A stretch of DNA of 64,000 bases, taken from NCBI RefSeq assembly GCF_947497285.1, contig NZ_CANMFT010000008.1, positions 161,017-225,016 of the forward strand, read 5' to 3'. Position 1 is the first letter of the stretch, and each line of letters opens with the position of its first letter. This DNA comes from an uncultured Aliiroseovarius sp. (lineage in GTDB: Bacteria; Pseudomonadota; Alphaproteobacteria; Rhodobacterales; Rhodobacteraceae). Below the pieces are notes generated by a model that was not told the origin of the DNA, made no database searches, and saw only the letters and a list, made by a program, of their open reading frames with translations. Made by a program: the position numbers and the translations under genes. Of this stretch, positions 35,927-45,309 are shown in pieces.

Positions 35927-38900
35927 TCATTCGTCTTGCTGCTGTGGGGGCGGGTTGCGACGAAAGATGTCGCGAAAGAAGCCGGGGGTGAACAGGGACA
36001 GCGGATTGACCGACACTTTCGGGTCGCTGGCGGTGCCTCTGAGGTCATAGTTGAACCCCAGCAGGCCTTCACCCTTCCGGGCAAATATGCGCCCAGCAGA
36101 GTTCACCACGTAGAAGGGCGAAATGACGCCCTGCATGTCCATTTGACCCGACCCAAGCTGGTAATAGCCATCCATCGAGATCCCCATGGAATGGCCTGTC
36201 GCGGCGCTTTCATAGACGGTGATTTTTTCTGGATCCAACCGGAACCGCGCGTCGACATCGGTGAAGGCGATGCCCTTGCCGCCCAGTTGTTGCAGCAGCC
36301 CGACCACCGAAATGGCGGACAGAAGCTCGGCCATGGCGGGGGCATCGTGCACGTCCACGTTTTTGATCTTCAGGTTGCCTTCGTATACGCCTTCGCCGCC
36401 ACCGGGGGCCAGGATCAGTTCCAGATCCCCCTTGCGCGCCGACTTGAAAACGCCTGCGGCGCGCATCACACCGCCGGCATTGGGCGAGGTGATGCGGTAG
36501 GCCGTGCCATTGGGTTGAGGCGCGGCGGTGCCATTGATCCGTGGCCCACGGGAATTCGGAACACCACCCAGACGGCCCTTGAAGGTGCCCTTCATCCCGG
36601 CGGAACTGCGCGTGAAGTCACCCTGAAACTCGTTGATCCAGATCCCTTCCGAGATGGTCAGCCGATCAAGGATCAGCGAAATCGGCACCGCGCCACCGCT
36701 GACGGGCGCGGTACCGTTGCCCGCCCCAAGCTTGACCTTGCGCAAATCCACACGCCCCCCCTTGACCGTCACAGACACCGGCTTGCCAGCGCCGCGCCCG
36801 GTCAGGGTGACAGGTGCATCCAGCCACCCGCCCAGCCTGACCCGGTCGAACTGGGCGGCGACCAAACCGCCCCCTTCGGCCATCAGAACACTTCCCGAGG
36901 TCTCTAACCCTGGCGCGCGCAGGGCGATCTTGTCGATCACCGGCGTGGCGCCAAGTCGCCCTACCACCGACAACGTGCCTTTGCTGCTCTTGGGCTTGGA
37001 CCAGCCCAAGGGGGCGATGCTGACCCCCAGCCCGTCCAACGACGAGGAAAGCGTCATACGTGGCGGCTGTCCTTTTTGCAGCGAAATCTCGTAGTCACCC
37101 TGCGCGGACCCCGAAATGCTGCCCTTTGGCAGACCGATGGAGAACGCGTCTAGAAACGCCTGATCCAGAGTGAGCTGCCCACTGACCGTTGATACCGGCG
37201 CCGCTTTGCCATCCTTCAACGCCTGAACCCATTTGCCCGTCATTGGCACGCCAGACAGGCTGCCCCGCCCGCCTATCGACACCGATGTGTCAGAGGCCTC
37301 CAGCGTGGCCTGAGGCAGCGACAGGGTCTTGCCCGCGACGATCTTGTCGCTTTTGACCGCGGCCAGCGTGCCGGTCAGATCATAGCGGACAGCATCGCGC
37401 GGGGGCTTGGGTTGCAACGCGATGTCGATCCGGCCTGCAAGGTCAATCCGGCCCGTTGCCATGTCGGGGCCGATCGCCCCCTCAGGCGTGTCGCGAAAAA
37501 TCCGAAATGGAGCGTCGTCCAACAAATGTAGGGCACTGGTCAGGGGACCGGACACGGCCAGATTGACCAGCGCGGGAACCGGTGGGCGTGGCGCGTCCGG
37601 ATCCTTCGGACGCCGCGCCATCTGGGGGATCACAAAGCTGGTGCCCGCCGCATCAAGCATGCCGGCCACCTTGCCGTTGCGGTCGCGCGGGCGCACGACC
37701 CCACGATCCGCCATGACGACCAGTCGCCGCCCGTCGATTGAGAACTGGCCCGCGGCCTCTTCGATCGGAGCCATGGATTTGACGGCCTGCACCGTCACCC
37801 CCTCGAAATCTGCGCTAAGCGCAGTGTGGGCAGGGTCCGATCCCTGTTTGCGCCATGCCACGGCCACATCGTTGAACTGCCCGCCGATCACGTTCTCATG
37901 TGTCCATTTTCGGCTGCGAAGACCCGTGGTCAAAGGCCAGAACGCTGTCACTTGCTGTGGGGTGACATGGTTGGCCTGCGCGTCGACGGCGATCACCCAG
38001 CCCTCAGAGTCCGTCGATATCTTCGCCGCTCCGGTCACCTGCGCCCCGTCATGGGACACGGCAAACTGGCCCATATCAACGCGAAACGGGTCGAGCGTCA
38101 GCCGGAAGTCCGCAGCCCCTTCGCCAAGTTCGATCGGCGCCTCGAACACGCCGGGCGGGCTTATGCGCGCCTTGGACACCTGCAACTGCCCAAGCAGCTC
38201 GGTCGGCCAACCCGCGCTCCAGCCGCGCAGATAGGTATGGCCATCGGCATGGATCACGCCCCAGTCGGATTCCACAAACATATCGGCAAAGTTCATCCGC
38301 TCGCGTTCAGGATCATAGTCCAGGTAGACCTTGCCTCCGGTGAATTTAACGGGCTTCGCGGCAGGGTCCGGCGACAATGTTCCAGCCCCGAACTCCAACG
38401 TGCCCGCGAGCCCGGACACGGCACCGCTTGCATCGATAACCGTGCGCAAGGCACCCGAAATCGGCGCGTCCACTAGCCCCAGAAAGGTCAACAGCGGCGA
38501 CTGTGCCGCAATGTCACGGGCCAATGCGTTTTTGAACGTCGCAGTCAGACGAGCGGCCGAACTGCCTTTGACAGACCGAAACCCCAAAACGGTTTCGGCC
38601 AGTTCCTCGGTCTGGTTGAACACGTCGAAGGACAACGTCATATCCAGCGCTTTTTCGGTCTGAGACACCGTAAGACGCCCATCGGTGACCTGCCACAACC
38701 GCCCCGAGCGCGCGTCTTCTAGCGTGATTGTCAAATTCGTCGCCGTGATCGTGTCGGTCTGGGCCAGAACGCCTTTCGAAAAGACGGTATCGATGCGATC
38801 CAGCACGGCCGCCAGATCGCCCGAGGCGCCGATCCCCTGCCCCAAGCTCAGATCAAACGCGCCATCTCGCTGGCGGCGCACGGTTATCTGGGCACCGGAC

Positions 38901-39688
38901 AGCGACAGCGATTGCGGCGCGACATTGCCAGACAGGACCGGACCCAGGAACAAAGCACCTTCAACGGCATTCAAGCGACCGATTTCCAGCCCCGTTGCGT
39001 CACGCACCCCAAGATCGACAAGCCGAAGGCGTGGCAACCCCCGCGAGGTTATGCCCAGCTCAACCCGTGAAAGAGACACCTGCACATTGCCAGATTGCGT
39101 GTTGATGCTGCGTTCGATGCGCTGCGTCACCCAGTCGGGCATGGTCAGCACGCGGCCGGTCGCGGACATCGATACCAGCACCAAGAAGACTGCGGCCAAG
39201 GCAAGAAGCGCGACGGTCCAGATGCTGAAATGCCAAGTCAAACGGCGACGACGACGGGCGTGGCGGTCAGGGAGCGGAAGGTCAGACTCGCGCGCGCGCT
39301 TGCGGCCAAAGCGCGACCTTGTCGCAGCTGCAGCGGTCAGGCCTGTCGCCACATCGTCCGATGCGGGCTTGTCTTCTGCCGGATCATCCTTTTTCTCGCC
39401 ACTGTCAGCGTCGGGCGCCTTTGGGTCATCCGCCCCGACCAACGCATCTTCGAGCCGATCTGGCGCGCCGTCCGTGTCGTCTTCCGTGTTGTCGTCGGTG
39501 TCGTCTTGCGTGTCGTCTTGCGTGTCGCCGTCGGTGTCGTCATCCGTGTCGCTGTCCTGGTCGTCATCCGGCACTTGATCCGCGTCGGGTTCCTGCTGAG
39601 GTGGGCCTTGCGTCAACGCATCAGGCCCGGCACCGTTGGGGTCGGTTGCCGGGTCGTCTTTGGTATCTGGCGTTTCCTGCTTGCTCAT
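35927..39688 (-). CDS. Giant AsmA/YhdP-like envelope protein with acidic cytoplasmic extension
   Basis: The 1253-residue protein has three parts. Residues 1-150 form a cytoplasmic region with an extreme Asp/Thr-rich low-complexity tract (about 40-75, e.g. DDTQDDTDDNTEDDTDG) and a basic stop-transfer cluster HARRRRRL. A single membrane helix follows at about 153-174. The remaining roughly 1070 residues are beta-rich periplasmic repeats of the DUF3971/AsmA-like type, ending with VINPLSLFTPGFFRDIFRR-like sequence (VSVNPLSLFTPGFFR). Such proteins are thought to form bridge-like channels moving phospholipid between inner and outer membranes. The start codon has only a weak ribosome site; no other ATG lies before the helix. 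First gene of the leftward run to queA. Confidence 0.85.
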   Translation of the reverse strand: MSKQETPDTKDDPATDPNGAGPDALTQGPPQQEPDADQVPDDDQDSDTDDDTDGDTQDDTQDDTDDNTEDDTDGAPDRLEDALVGADDPKAPDADSGEKKDDPAEDKPASDDVATGLTAAAATRSRFGRKRARESDLPLPDRHARRRRRLTWHFSIWTVALLALAAVFLVLVSMSATGRVLTMPDWVTQRIERSINTQSGNVQVSLSRVELGITSRGLPRLRLVDLGVRDATGLEIGRLNAVEGALFLGPVLSGNVAPQSLSLSGAQITVRRQRDGAFDLSLGQGIGASGDLAAVLDRIDTVFSKGVLAQTDTITATNLTITLEDARSGRLWQVTDGRLTVSQTEKALDMTLSFDVFNQTEELAETVLGFRSVKGSSAARLTATFKNALARDIAAQSPLLTFLGLVDAPISGALRTVIDASGAVSGLAGTLEFGAGTLSPDPAAKPVKFTGGKVYLDYDPERERMNFADMFVESDWGVIHADGHTYLRGWSAGWPTELLGQLQVSKARISPPGVFEAPIELGEGAADFRLTLDPFRVDMGQFAVSHDGAQVTGAAKISTDSEGWVIAVDAQANHVTPQQVTAFWPLTTGLRSRKWTHENVIGGQFNDVAVAWRKQGSDPAHTALSADFEGVTVQAVKSMAPIEEAAGQFSIDGRRLVVMADRGVVRPRDRNGKVAGMLDAAGTSFVIPQMARRPKDPDAPRPPVPALVNLAVSGPLTSALHLLDDAPFRIFRDTPEGAIGPDMATGRIDLAGRIDIALQPKPPRDAVRYDLTGTLAAVKSDKIVAGKTLSLPQATLEASDTSVSIGGRGSLSGVPMTGKWVQALKDGKAAPVSTVSGQLTLDQAFLDAFSIGLPKGSISGSAQGDYEISLQKGQPPRMTLSSSLDGLGVSIAPLGWSKPKSSKGTLSVVGRLGATPVIDKIALRAPGLETSGSVLMAEGGGLVAAQFDRVRLGGWLDAPVTLTGRGAGKPVSVTVKGGRVDLRKVKLGAGNGTAPVSGGAVPISLILDRLTISEGIWINEFQGDFTRSSAGMKGTFKGRLGGVPNSRGPRINGTAAPQPNGTAYRITSPNAGGVMRAAGVFKSARKGDLELILAPGGGEGVYEGNLKIKNVDVHDAPAMAELLSAISVVGLLQQLGGKGIAFTDVDARFRLDPEKITVYESAATGHSMGISMDGYYQLGSGQMDMQGVISPFYVVNSAGRIFARKGEGLLGFNYDLRGTASDPKVSVNPLSLFTPGFFRDIFRRNPPPQQQDE

Positions 39689-39805
39689 CCGGTTTGCCCA
39701 AATGCGTGTCTTTCGACCTGCCCCATCCCTTTCATCCTGACGCGAACGGGCTTAGAACGAAAGCTCACAAAACATTAGAGACTCGCAGCGGAGATTGCCA
39801 AGACC

Positions 39806-40288
39806 ATGACCGATCACATGCCTGCCACCGGCGACATTGCGCCTGATTTCACCCTGCCGCAGGATGGCGGCGATCAGATCACGCTGAGCACGCTCGCGCC
39901 GGCCCCTGTCGTTTTGTATTTCTACCCAAAAGACAGCACACCGGGATGCACCACCGAAGCGATTGATTTCTCGACCCTTCTGCCTGAATTTCACGCCCTT
40001 GGCGCACAGGTGTTCGGCATCTCGAAAGACAGCCTGAAACGCCACGAAAACTTCCGTGCGAAGCAGGACCTGAGCGTGCCGCTTTTGTCGGATGATGGCA
40101 CCGATGTGTGCGAGCGCTACGGCACGTGGGGCGAAAAGAAGAACTACGGACGCACCTATATGGGCATCACGCGCGCCACGTTTCTGATCGGGCCAGATGG
40201 CAAGATCGCGCAGGTCTGGCCCAAGGTGAAGGTGAAGGGCCATGCCGAAGAGGTGTTGGCCGCCACGCGTGCACTGGTCAGCGCATGA
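39806..40288 (+). CDS. bcp: Thioredoxin-dependent peroxiredoxin, Bcp type
   Basis: This 160-residue peroxiredoxin of the BCP/PrxQ class removes alkyl and hydrogen peroxides. The peroxidatic motif is YPKDSTPGCTTEAIDF, with C48. The usual resolving Cys five residues later is replaced by Ile (position 53). Another Cys occurs in DGTDVCERYGTW, so resolution may be atypical or use an external thiol. Its stop overlaps the DUF455 start (ATGA), so the two are coupled. Confidence 0.93.
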   Translation: MTDHMPATGDIAPDFTLPQDGGDQITLSTLAPAPVVLYFYPKDSTPGCTTEAIDFSTLLPEFHALGAQVFGISKDSLKRHENFRAKQDLSVPLLSDDGTDVCERYGTWGEKKNYGRTYMGITRATFLIGPDGKIAQVWPKVKVKGHAEEVLAATRALVSA

Positions 40289-41157
40289 CCGCCCTGTCGC
40301 GCCCGCTTGCCGAGATGGCGGATGCCGTTCTGCGCACCGCCGACGGTCGTGCGAAGACGGCGCTTGCTCGGGCGTTTGCAGCGGAATGGACCACCGCGCG
40401 CGACAGCGGCGCGATCACCGCCCCGCTTGAAGACCGCGCCGCCATCATCGGCCACGCCGTGCCGCCTGACTTTCCCGCGCGCCCCGCGCGACCTGAACTG
40501 AAAGACCCCCGCGACGTTCCGCGCCGCCGCCCCGGCAGCCGAGACGGCCAAATCGCGCTGTTGCACGCGGTGGCGCATATCGAACTGAACGCCGTTGATC
40601 TGCACTGGGACATCATTGCCCGGTTCACCGACACGCCAATGCCGATGGGGTTTTACGACGACTGGGTGAAAGCGGCCGATGAAGAAGCCAAGCATTTCAA
40701 CCTTGTAAGTGACTGCCTTGAAGCATTGGGCAGTCACTATGGCGCCCTTGCTGCCCATGCTGGCATGTGGCGCGCCGCCGAGGACACCGCCTGCGATCTT
40801 CTGGGGCGCCTTGCGGTGGTGCCAATGGTGCTGGAGGCACGTGGTCTGGACGTCACCCCCGGCATGATCGAGGTGTTTCGCAAAGCCAAGCTGGACGACA
40901 CGGTCGCGGCGCTGGAGGTCATTTATGCCGAAGAGGTCGGGCATGTGGCCTATGGGTCGAAATGGTTTCACTTTCTGTGCGGTCGCCACGAGCTTGACCC
41001 CAAAGACACGTTCCACACTCTGGTCCGCACCTATTTCCATGGCGCCCTGAAACCCCCGTTCAACGAAGAAAAACGCGCCGAGGCCGGCTTGCCGCCAGAT
41101 TTCTATTGGCCGCTGGCCGACAGCACACCGAAACAGACGCGCGGCACCCCGCAGTGA
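40285..41157 (+). CDS. Ferritin-like DUF455 protein
   Basis: This 290-residue DUF455 protein has a ferritin-like diiron bundle. Ligand-type motifs are ALLHAVAHIELNAVDLHWDI (E/H of the first helices), KAADEEAKHFNLVSDCLEALG (ExxH) and IYAEEVGHVAYGSKWFHF (ExxH of the last helix). The end GLPPDFYWPLA is typical. It is related to tRNA hydroxylase MiaE in fold, but its substrate is unknown. Coupled by ATGA to bcp, which suggests a link with peroxide or iron metabolism (inference). Confidence 0.88.
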   Translation: MTALSRPLAEMADAVLRTADGRAKTALARAFAAEWTTARDSGAITAPLEDRAAIIGHAVPPDFPARPARPELKDPRDVPRRRPGSRDGQIALLHAVAHIELNAVDLHWDIIARFTDTPMPMGFYDDWVKAADEEAKHFNLVSDCLEALGSHYGALAAHAGMWRAAEDTACDLLGRLAVVPMVLEARGLDVTPGMIEVFRKAKLDDTVAALEVIYAEEVGHVAYGSKWFHFLCGRHELDPKDTFHTLVRTYFHGALKPPFNEEKRAEAGLPPDFYWPLADSTPKQTRGTPQ

Positions 41158-41362
41158 TCTGCAAGGGTGCAGACGATACGGCTACCGGACGCAGGGGCAT
41201 CGGCAATTTCCCGCTTGAAACAATGGCCTCTGTGCAGAAAACCCAAAAAATGTTGCGCCCGCAAAGTCGTCGCGGTAATCACCACGGGTCCGTTGGCGTC
41301 GCCGACAAGAGCATAATAAAGCTGCGGATTGAGGGTTTAGGGAAGAAACTGGGACTTGAAAC

Positions 41363-42682
41363 TTGCATAACCGCTTGATCAACAAGGTAAATCACCTGCT
41401 GGACCGGGCTTTTCCCGAACAGCGTTTGTTTTTGCGCTCCGAAGATGGCACCCGCTTTATCCGCCTCTCGCCATTGACGCAGGCTCTGGGCTGGACCGGA
41501 TCCGCCGCCTTTTTCGCCTGGTCGATCATCGCCACCGCCGTGTTGTTGATGGATTCGATCGGGTCAGGCAACTTCCGTGATCAGGCACAGCGCGAAAAGC
41601 GGCTATACGAACAACGCCTTCAGACCCTGTCCGAAGAACGCGACGCCCGCGCCATCGAAGCGGCTGCCGCGCAAGAGCGGTTCAACCTTGCACTGGCCGA
41701 GATTTCCGAGATGCAAAGCGAACTTCTGTCATCAGAAGAACGCCGCAAGGAACTGGAAACCGGCATTGGCGTCATTCAGGCAACCTTGCGCCGCACCATG
41801 GGCGAACGCGACGCGGCCACGGACAGCCTTGAAGAGATGCTGGCCGCCGTCAAGGATGACACCCAGAACGGCACAAGTGGGTCGAACCAGACCCAAGCGA
41901 ACGCAACGCTTGCCTTCATGACCGACGAATTGGGCCGCATCGCGGCCGAACGCGATCTGATCGCCAACAACGCCGCCGAAGCTGAACGGTTCGCTCAGGA
42001 CATGCTGTATGAGGCGCGCCTGCGCGACGAACGCAACGACCAGATTTTCCGCCAGCTTGAAGACGCCGTGACGATCTCGTTGGAGCCACTGGACAAGATG
42101 TTTGCCAAGTCCGGCATGTCTGTGGACCATATCCTTGATCAGGTGCGGCGCGGCTATTCCGGCCAAGGTGGCCCGCTGACCCCGATGATCATGTCCACAC
42201 GAGGCACTGGGCCAGACCCGGACGCCGATCGCGCCAACACTATTCTGAGCGAACTGGACAAGATGAACCTGTATCGGATCGCCGCCCAGAAAATGCCGTT
42301 TGGTATGCCGGTGAAATCCGGGTTTCGGTTCACCTCGGGCTATGGCTATCGCTGGGGCCGCATGCATAACGGCACCGATTTCGCCGCCCCCATCGGCACA
42401 CCGGTCTATGCGCCGGCAGATGGCGTGGTGGTCAGCGCGGCCTGGAGCTCGGGCTATGGACGGTTAATCAAGATCCAACATGAATTCGGTATCGAAACGC
42501 GCTATGCCCATCTTTCGCGCATGAATGTGCAAAAGGGACAAAGGGTCTCGCGCGGGGATAGAATTGGTGATATTGGAAACTCCGGGCGTTCAACCGGACC
42601 GCATCTTCACTATGAAGTGCGCGTCGGCGGCAAGCCCATCAACCCGATGGTCTATATCAAGGCAGCAAAAGATGTTCTCTAA
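41363..42682 (+). CDS. Membrane-anchored M23 family murein endopeptidase with coiled coil
   Basis: This 439-residue protein initiates at TTG (the first ATG in frame is only after the membrane helix); the N-terminus LLDRAFPEQRLFLRSEDGTR resembles family members. A membrane helix covers about 45-65, then a long coiled coil (about 75-260, e.g. KRLYEQRLQTLSEERDARAI). The C-terminal LytM domain contains RMHNGTDFAAPIGTPVYAPA (zinc H and D, near 335) and STGPHLHYEVRVGG (H-x-H, near 414). It should cut peptidoglycan crosslinks. The bactofilin gene overlaps its end, echoing the known bactofilin-M23 cell-shape modules. Confidence 0.92.
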   Translation: MHNRLINKVNHLLDRAFPEQRLFLRSEDGTRFIRLSPLTQALGWTGSAAFFAWSIIATAVLLMDSIGSGNFRDQAQREKRLYEQRLQTLSEERDARAIEAAAAQERFNLALAEISEMQSELLSSEERRKELETGIGVIQATLRRTMGERDAATDSLEEMLAAVKDDTQNGTSGSNQTQANATLAFMTDELGRIAAERDLIANNAAEAERFAQDMLYEARLRDERNDQIFRQLEDAVTISLEPLDKMFAKSGMSVDHILDQVRRGYSGQGGPLTPMIMSTRGTGPDPDADRANTILSELDKMNLYRIAAQKMPFGMPVKSGFRFTSGYGYRWGRMHNGTDFAAPIGTPVYAPADGVVVSAAWSSGYGRLIKIQHEFGIETRYAHLSRMNVQKGQRVSRGDRIGDIGNSGRSTGPHLHYEVRVGGKPINPMVYIKAAKDVL

Positions 42683-43208
42683 AAGCAGGATCAACGAACC
42701 GGGCCCCAAAGCCGGCGACAAAGAAACGAAACCCGCGGCATCGGCTGACAAGCCGTCGTCTTCAGCTCCGGCCGTTCCGCCCGCTCCGTCGTCCTCGGCT
42801 GCCCCCAAGCCCAAGCCACCCGCATCCACCCTGTCATCCGACATCACCATCAAGGGTGACATCAGATCGACCGGTGATATCATTGTCGAAGGCACCGTCG
42901 AAGGTGATATCCGCGCCCACCAGCTGACGGTCGGTGAAGGCGCCACCGTAAAAGGTGAAGTGATCGGCGATGACGTGGTCATCAACGGCCGTATCATTGG
43001 GCGCCTGCGCGGCTTGAAAGTACGTCTGACCTCGGCAGCACGTGTCGAAGGCGACATCATTCACAAGACGATCGCGATCGAAAGCGGCGCGCATTTCGAG
43101 GGGTCCGTGCAACGGCAGGACGACCCGCTTGGCGGCGGCAAGATGGCCACACCGCAGACAACAGCGGCCCCGGCAGCGCAGCCAGCCTCCAAAAGCGACA
43201 AGAGCTGA
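42672..43208 (+). CDS. Bactofilin
   Basis: This 178-residue cytoskeletal polymer protein has a Pro/Ala/Ser-rich N-terminal tail (about 1-55). The beta-helical bactofilin core (about 56-150) shows the repeat IKGDIRSTGDIIVEGTVEGD, then IRAHQLTVGEGATVKGEVIG and VINGRIIGRLRGLKVRLTSA. A disordered C-terminal tail follows. It starts 11 bases inside the M23 gene end, so the two are translationally linked. Bactofilins scaffold cell-wall enzymes, and the M23 partner is the likely client. A strong terminator follows. Confidence 0.93.
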   Translation: MFSKSRINEPGPKAGDKETKPAASADKPSSSAPAVPPAPSSSAAPKPKPPASTLSSDITIKGDIRSTGDIIVEGTVEGDIRAHQLTVGEGATVKGEVIGDDVVINGRIIGRLRGLKVRLTSAARVEGDIIHKTIAIESGAHFEGSVQRQDDPLGGGKMATPQTTAAPAAQPASKSDKS

Positions 43209-43284
43209 TCTGAGCCACGCGGTCTTTGCCGCAGCTTTGTCTGCGGCGCAGACACGTGCACAGGCAATCGAACAGACAACAAAA

Positions 43285-43319
43285 AGGCCGCCCCGGTGTT
43301 GGGCGGCCTCTTTCTTTTT
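43285..43319 (+). terminator. Terminator after bactofilin
   Basis: AGGCCGCCC pairs with GGGCGGCCT across a seven-base loop, followed by TCTTTCTTTTT. Confidence 0.88.
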
Positions 43320-43429
43320 CGGCTGGGTCTTTTCCGGCGTCCTGATCCGGCTGAGCGCGCTGGTCGACCCGCTGTGCATGTCGGGGCCTGTGGTCTGGTG
43401 TGTTCCACCTGCCCGCGCTGTCGTTGGGG

Positions 43430-44221
43430 TCAGTCCGCCTCGAAGCTCATGACACGGCGATACAGGTGCCATGTGGCATGCCCGAAGATGGGAAGCACCA
43501 CGAACAGTCCTAGAAAGAAGGGCAACATTGCCAGGACCATGCCGACGCTGACAATCACGCCCCAGAGCAGCATCGGCACCAGGTTTTGCAAAACCGATTG
43601 GAACGAATAGATCATCGCGGAGATGAAGTCGATCTCGCGGTCCAGCAGCAGGGGCAAGCTGGTCACGGTCAGCGAAAACAGGCAGAAAGACAGAACCGCC
43701 CCCACCCCAGTGCCCACGACCAACATGGTAATGCCATTGCGGTTCAGCAGCGCATCCTGCCAGTTCGTTGTGATGTTGGTCAGCGGCTCAAGCCCCATGA
43801 AGATGGCAAAGACCAAATGGGCCACGAACACCCAGAACATGAAGATCATAATGATCACCATCGCGATCGACGGAAACTGTCGATCCTTCTGGTTGAACAC
43901 CACGCCCAGAATTTGCGCCCAATCCAAGGCTTGTCCGCTTTCCAGTCGACGACTGACCTCGTAAAGGCCGACGGCCAGAAACGGCGCGAGCAGCGGAAAG
44001 CCCAAGCCCACCGGGATGATCCAGTAGCTTTGATCCAACACATCAAGCTGAAGGTAGATCACGATTCCCATGACGACATAGAAGCCGGCGAAGAACAGAC
44101 CAAAGGCCGGCGCCCGCGCAAAATCCCGCGCGCCAGCATTGAGCGCGGCAACGATGTCGCTGAACGTGATGTTTTCGATATTTGGGGGCGCCGAGGCCTC
44201 CAAATGGGTGCTATCTGACAT
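43430..44221 (-). CDS. DUF2189 family integral membrane protein
   Basis: This 263-residue polytopic protein starts at MSDSTHLEASAPPNIENITF, with AGGGAGAAGTC just before; an open frame for 48 codons upstream has no support. Its helices include GLFFAGFYVVMGIVIYL, WIIPVGLGFPLLAPFLAVGLY, a long MVIIMIFMFWVFVAHLVFAI segment, and the terminal pair with GMVLAMLPFFLGLFVVLPIF. GLYEVSRRLESG and LPIFGHATWHLYRR are DUF2189 marks. Function unknown; some members sit near cytochrome oxidase genes. Divergent from the transglycosylase gene. Confidence 0.87.
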   Translation of the reverse strand: MSDSTHLEASAPPNIENITFSDIVAALNAGARDFARAPAFGLFFAGFYVVMGIVIYLQLDVLDQSYWIIPVGLGFPLLAPFLAVGLYEVSRRLESGQALDWAQILGVVFNQKDRQFPSIAMVIIMIFMFWVFVAHLVFAIFMGLEPLTNITTNWQDALLNRNGITMLVVGTGVGAVLSFCLFSLTVTSLPLLLDREIDFISAMIYSFQSVLQNLVPMLLWGVIVSVGMVLAMLPFFLGLFVVLPIFGHATWHLYRRVMSFEAD

Positions 44222-44470
44222 GACTTCTCCCTGCACGTATCTGTTGGCGTTCGCGCGCGTGGAAAGAGTGTCGCGAGTGGCAGGCCATTCGTCAAGCTTG
44301 TGAACATGTGAAAGTTTCGCAGGCCCGTGTGCGCGAAAAACAAACCTTGACCTGCGCTTGGTCACAGTCTCTGCTTGGATCAGTGTCGCAGAAAAACCGC
44401 GTCGTGTGGGGCGGTTATGCTATAAACACGAATATCGGAGCCGTTCATCTTTCTAAACGAGTCATTGCAA

Positions 44471-45274
44471 ATGTCTATTTTTCGGACGCTGGCACATGCT
44501 GGCATCGCCCTCACCCTAAGCTTTGGATTTGCCCTTGGGGCGACCTGCGGAAACACTGCAAGCGGGTTTGAGACCTGGAAAGCAAGCTTCGCCGCAGAGG
44601 CCAAGTCAGCAGGCGTCGGCCAGCGCGGCTTGCAGGCGCTGGCTTCGGCAAGCTATTCGACCGCGACCATCCGCGCGGACCGCAATCAACGGTCGTTTAA
44701 ATATTCGCTCTCCAAGTTCATGCAAGTGCGCGGGGCAGAAACGATCATTGCCCAAGGGCGCAAACGCAAAGCGCGTAATCCTGGGTTCTACCAGGCGCTG
44801 GAAAAGGGGTATGGCGTGCCCGCCGGTGTTTTACTCGCGATCCACGGGATGGAGACCGGCTTTGGTGGCTTTATGGGAGATACCTCGGTCGTCTCTGCGA
44901 TCACGACCCTTGCCTATGACTGCCGTCGTTCTGAGTTCTTCACGCCACATGCCATCGGCGCGTTGAAACTTGTCGACCGCGGCACGATCACCGCCAACAC
45001 CCGCGGTGCAAAGCACGGAGAGCTGGGACACACCCAATTTCTTCCGGGCAACGCCTTCAAATACGGTGTTGATGCGTCAGGCGACGGGCGCGTTGATCTT
45101 TACAATCTGGCGGATGCGCTAGCGTCGACCGCAAACTTCCTGCGAAAGAAAGGGTGGAAGCCCGGCAAGGGATACCAGCAGGGGCAGCCGAACTTCAACG
45201 TGATCAAGCAATGGAACGCGGCCACGGTCTACCAGCAGGCCATTGCCATCATCGGCGCGCGGATCGACGGCTGA
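44471..45274 (+). CDS. Lytic murein transglycosylase, MltB-like (SLT_2)
   Basis: This 267-residue periplasmic enzyme has a signal peptide (about residues 1-25, ending ALGAT). The SLT_2 domain carries the catalytic Glu (E128) in LLAIHGMETGFGGFMGDTSV. Typical MltB features are TTLAYDCRRSEFF, LGHTQFLPGNAFKYGVDASG with DGRVDLYNLADALASTANFL, and KGW. It cleaves glycan strands to 1,6-anhydro-muropeptides. No C-terminal peptidoglycan-binding domain is present. The ATG has only a weak ribosome site. There is no lipobox, so it is probably soluble. Confidence 0.9.
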   Translation: MSIFRTLAHAGIALTLSFGFALGATCGNTASGFETWKASFAAEAKSAGVGQRGLQALASASYSTATIRADRNQRSFKYSLSKFMQVRGAETIIAQGRKRKARNPGFYQALEKGYGVPAGVLLAIHGMETGFGGFMGDTSVVSAITTLAYDCRRSEFFTPHAIGALKLVDRGTITANTRGAKHGELGHTQFLPGNAFKYGVDASGDGRVDLYNLADALASTANFLRKKGWKPGKGYQQGQPNFNVIKQWNAATVYQQAIAIIGARIDG

Positions 45275-45309
45275 CCAAGGTATTGGCTACGCCTGTGCGG
45301 CCTGTTGTT

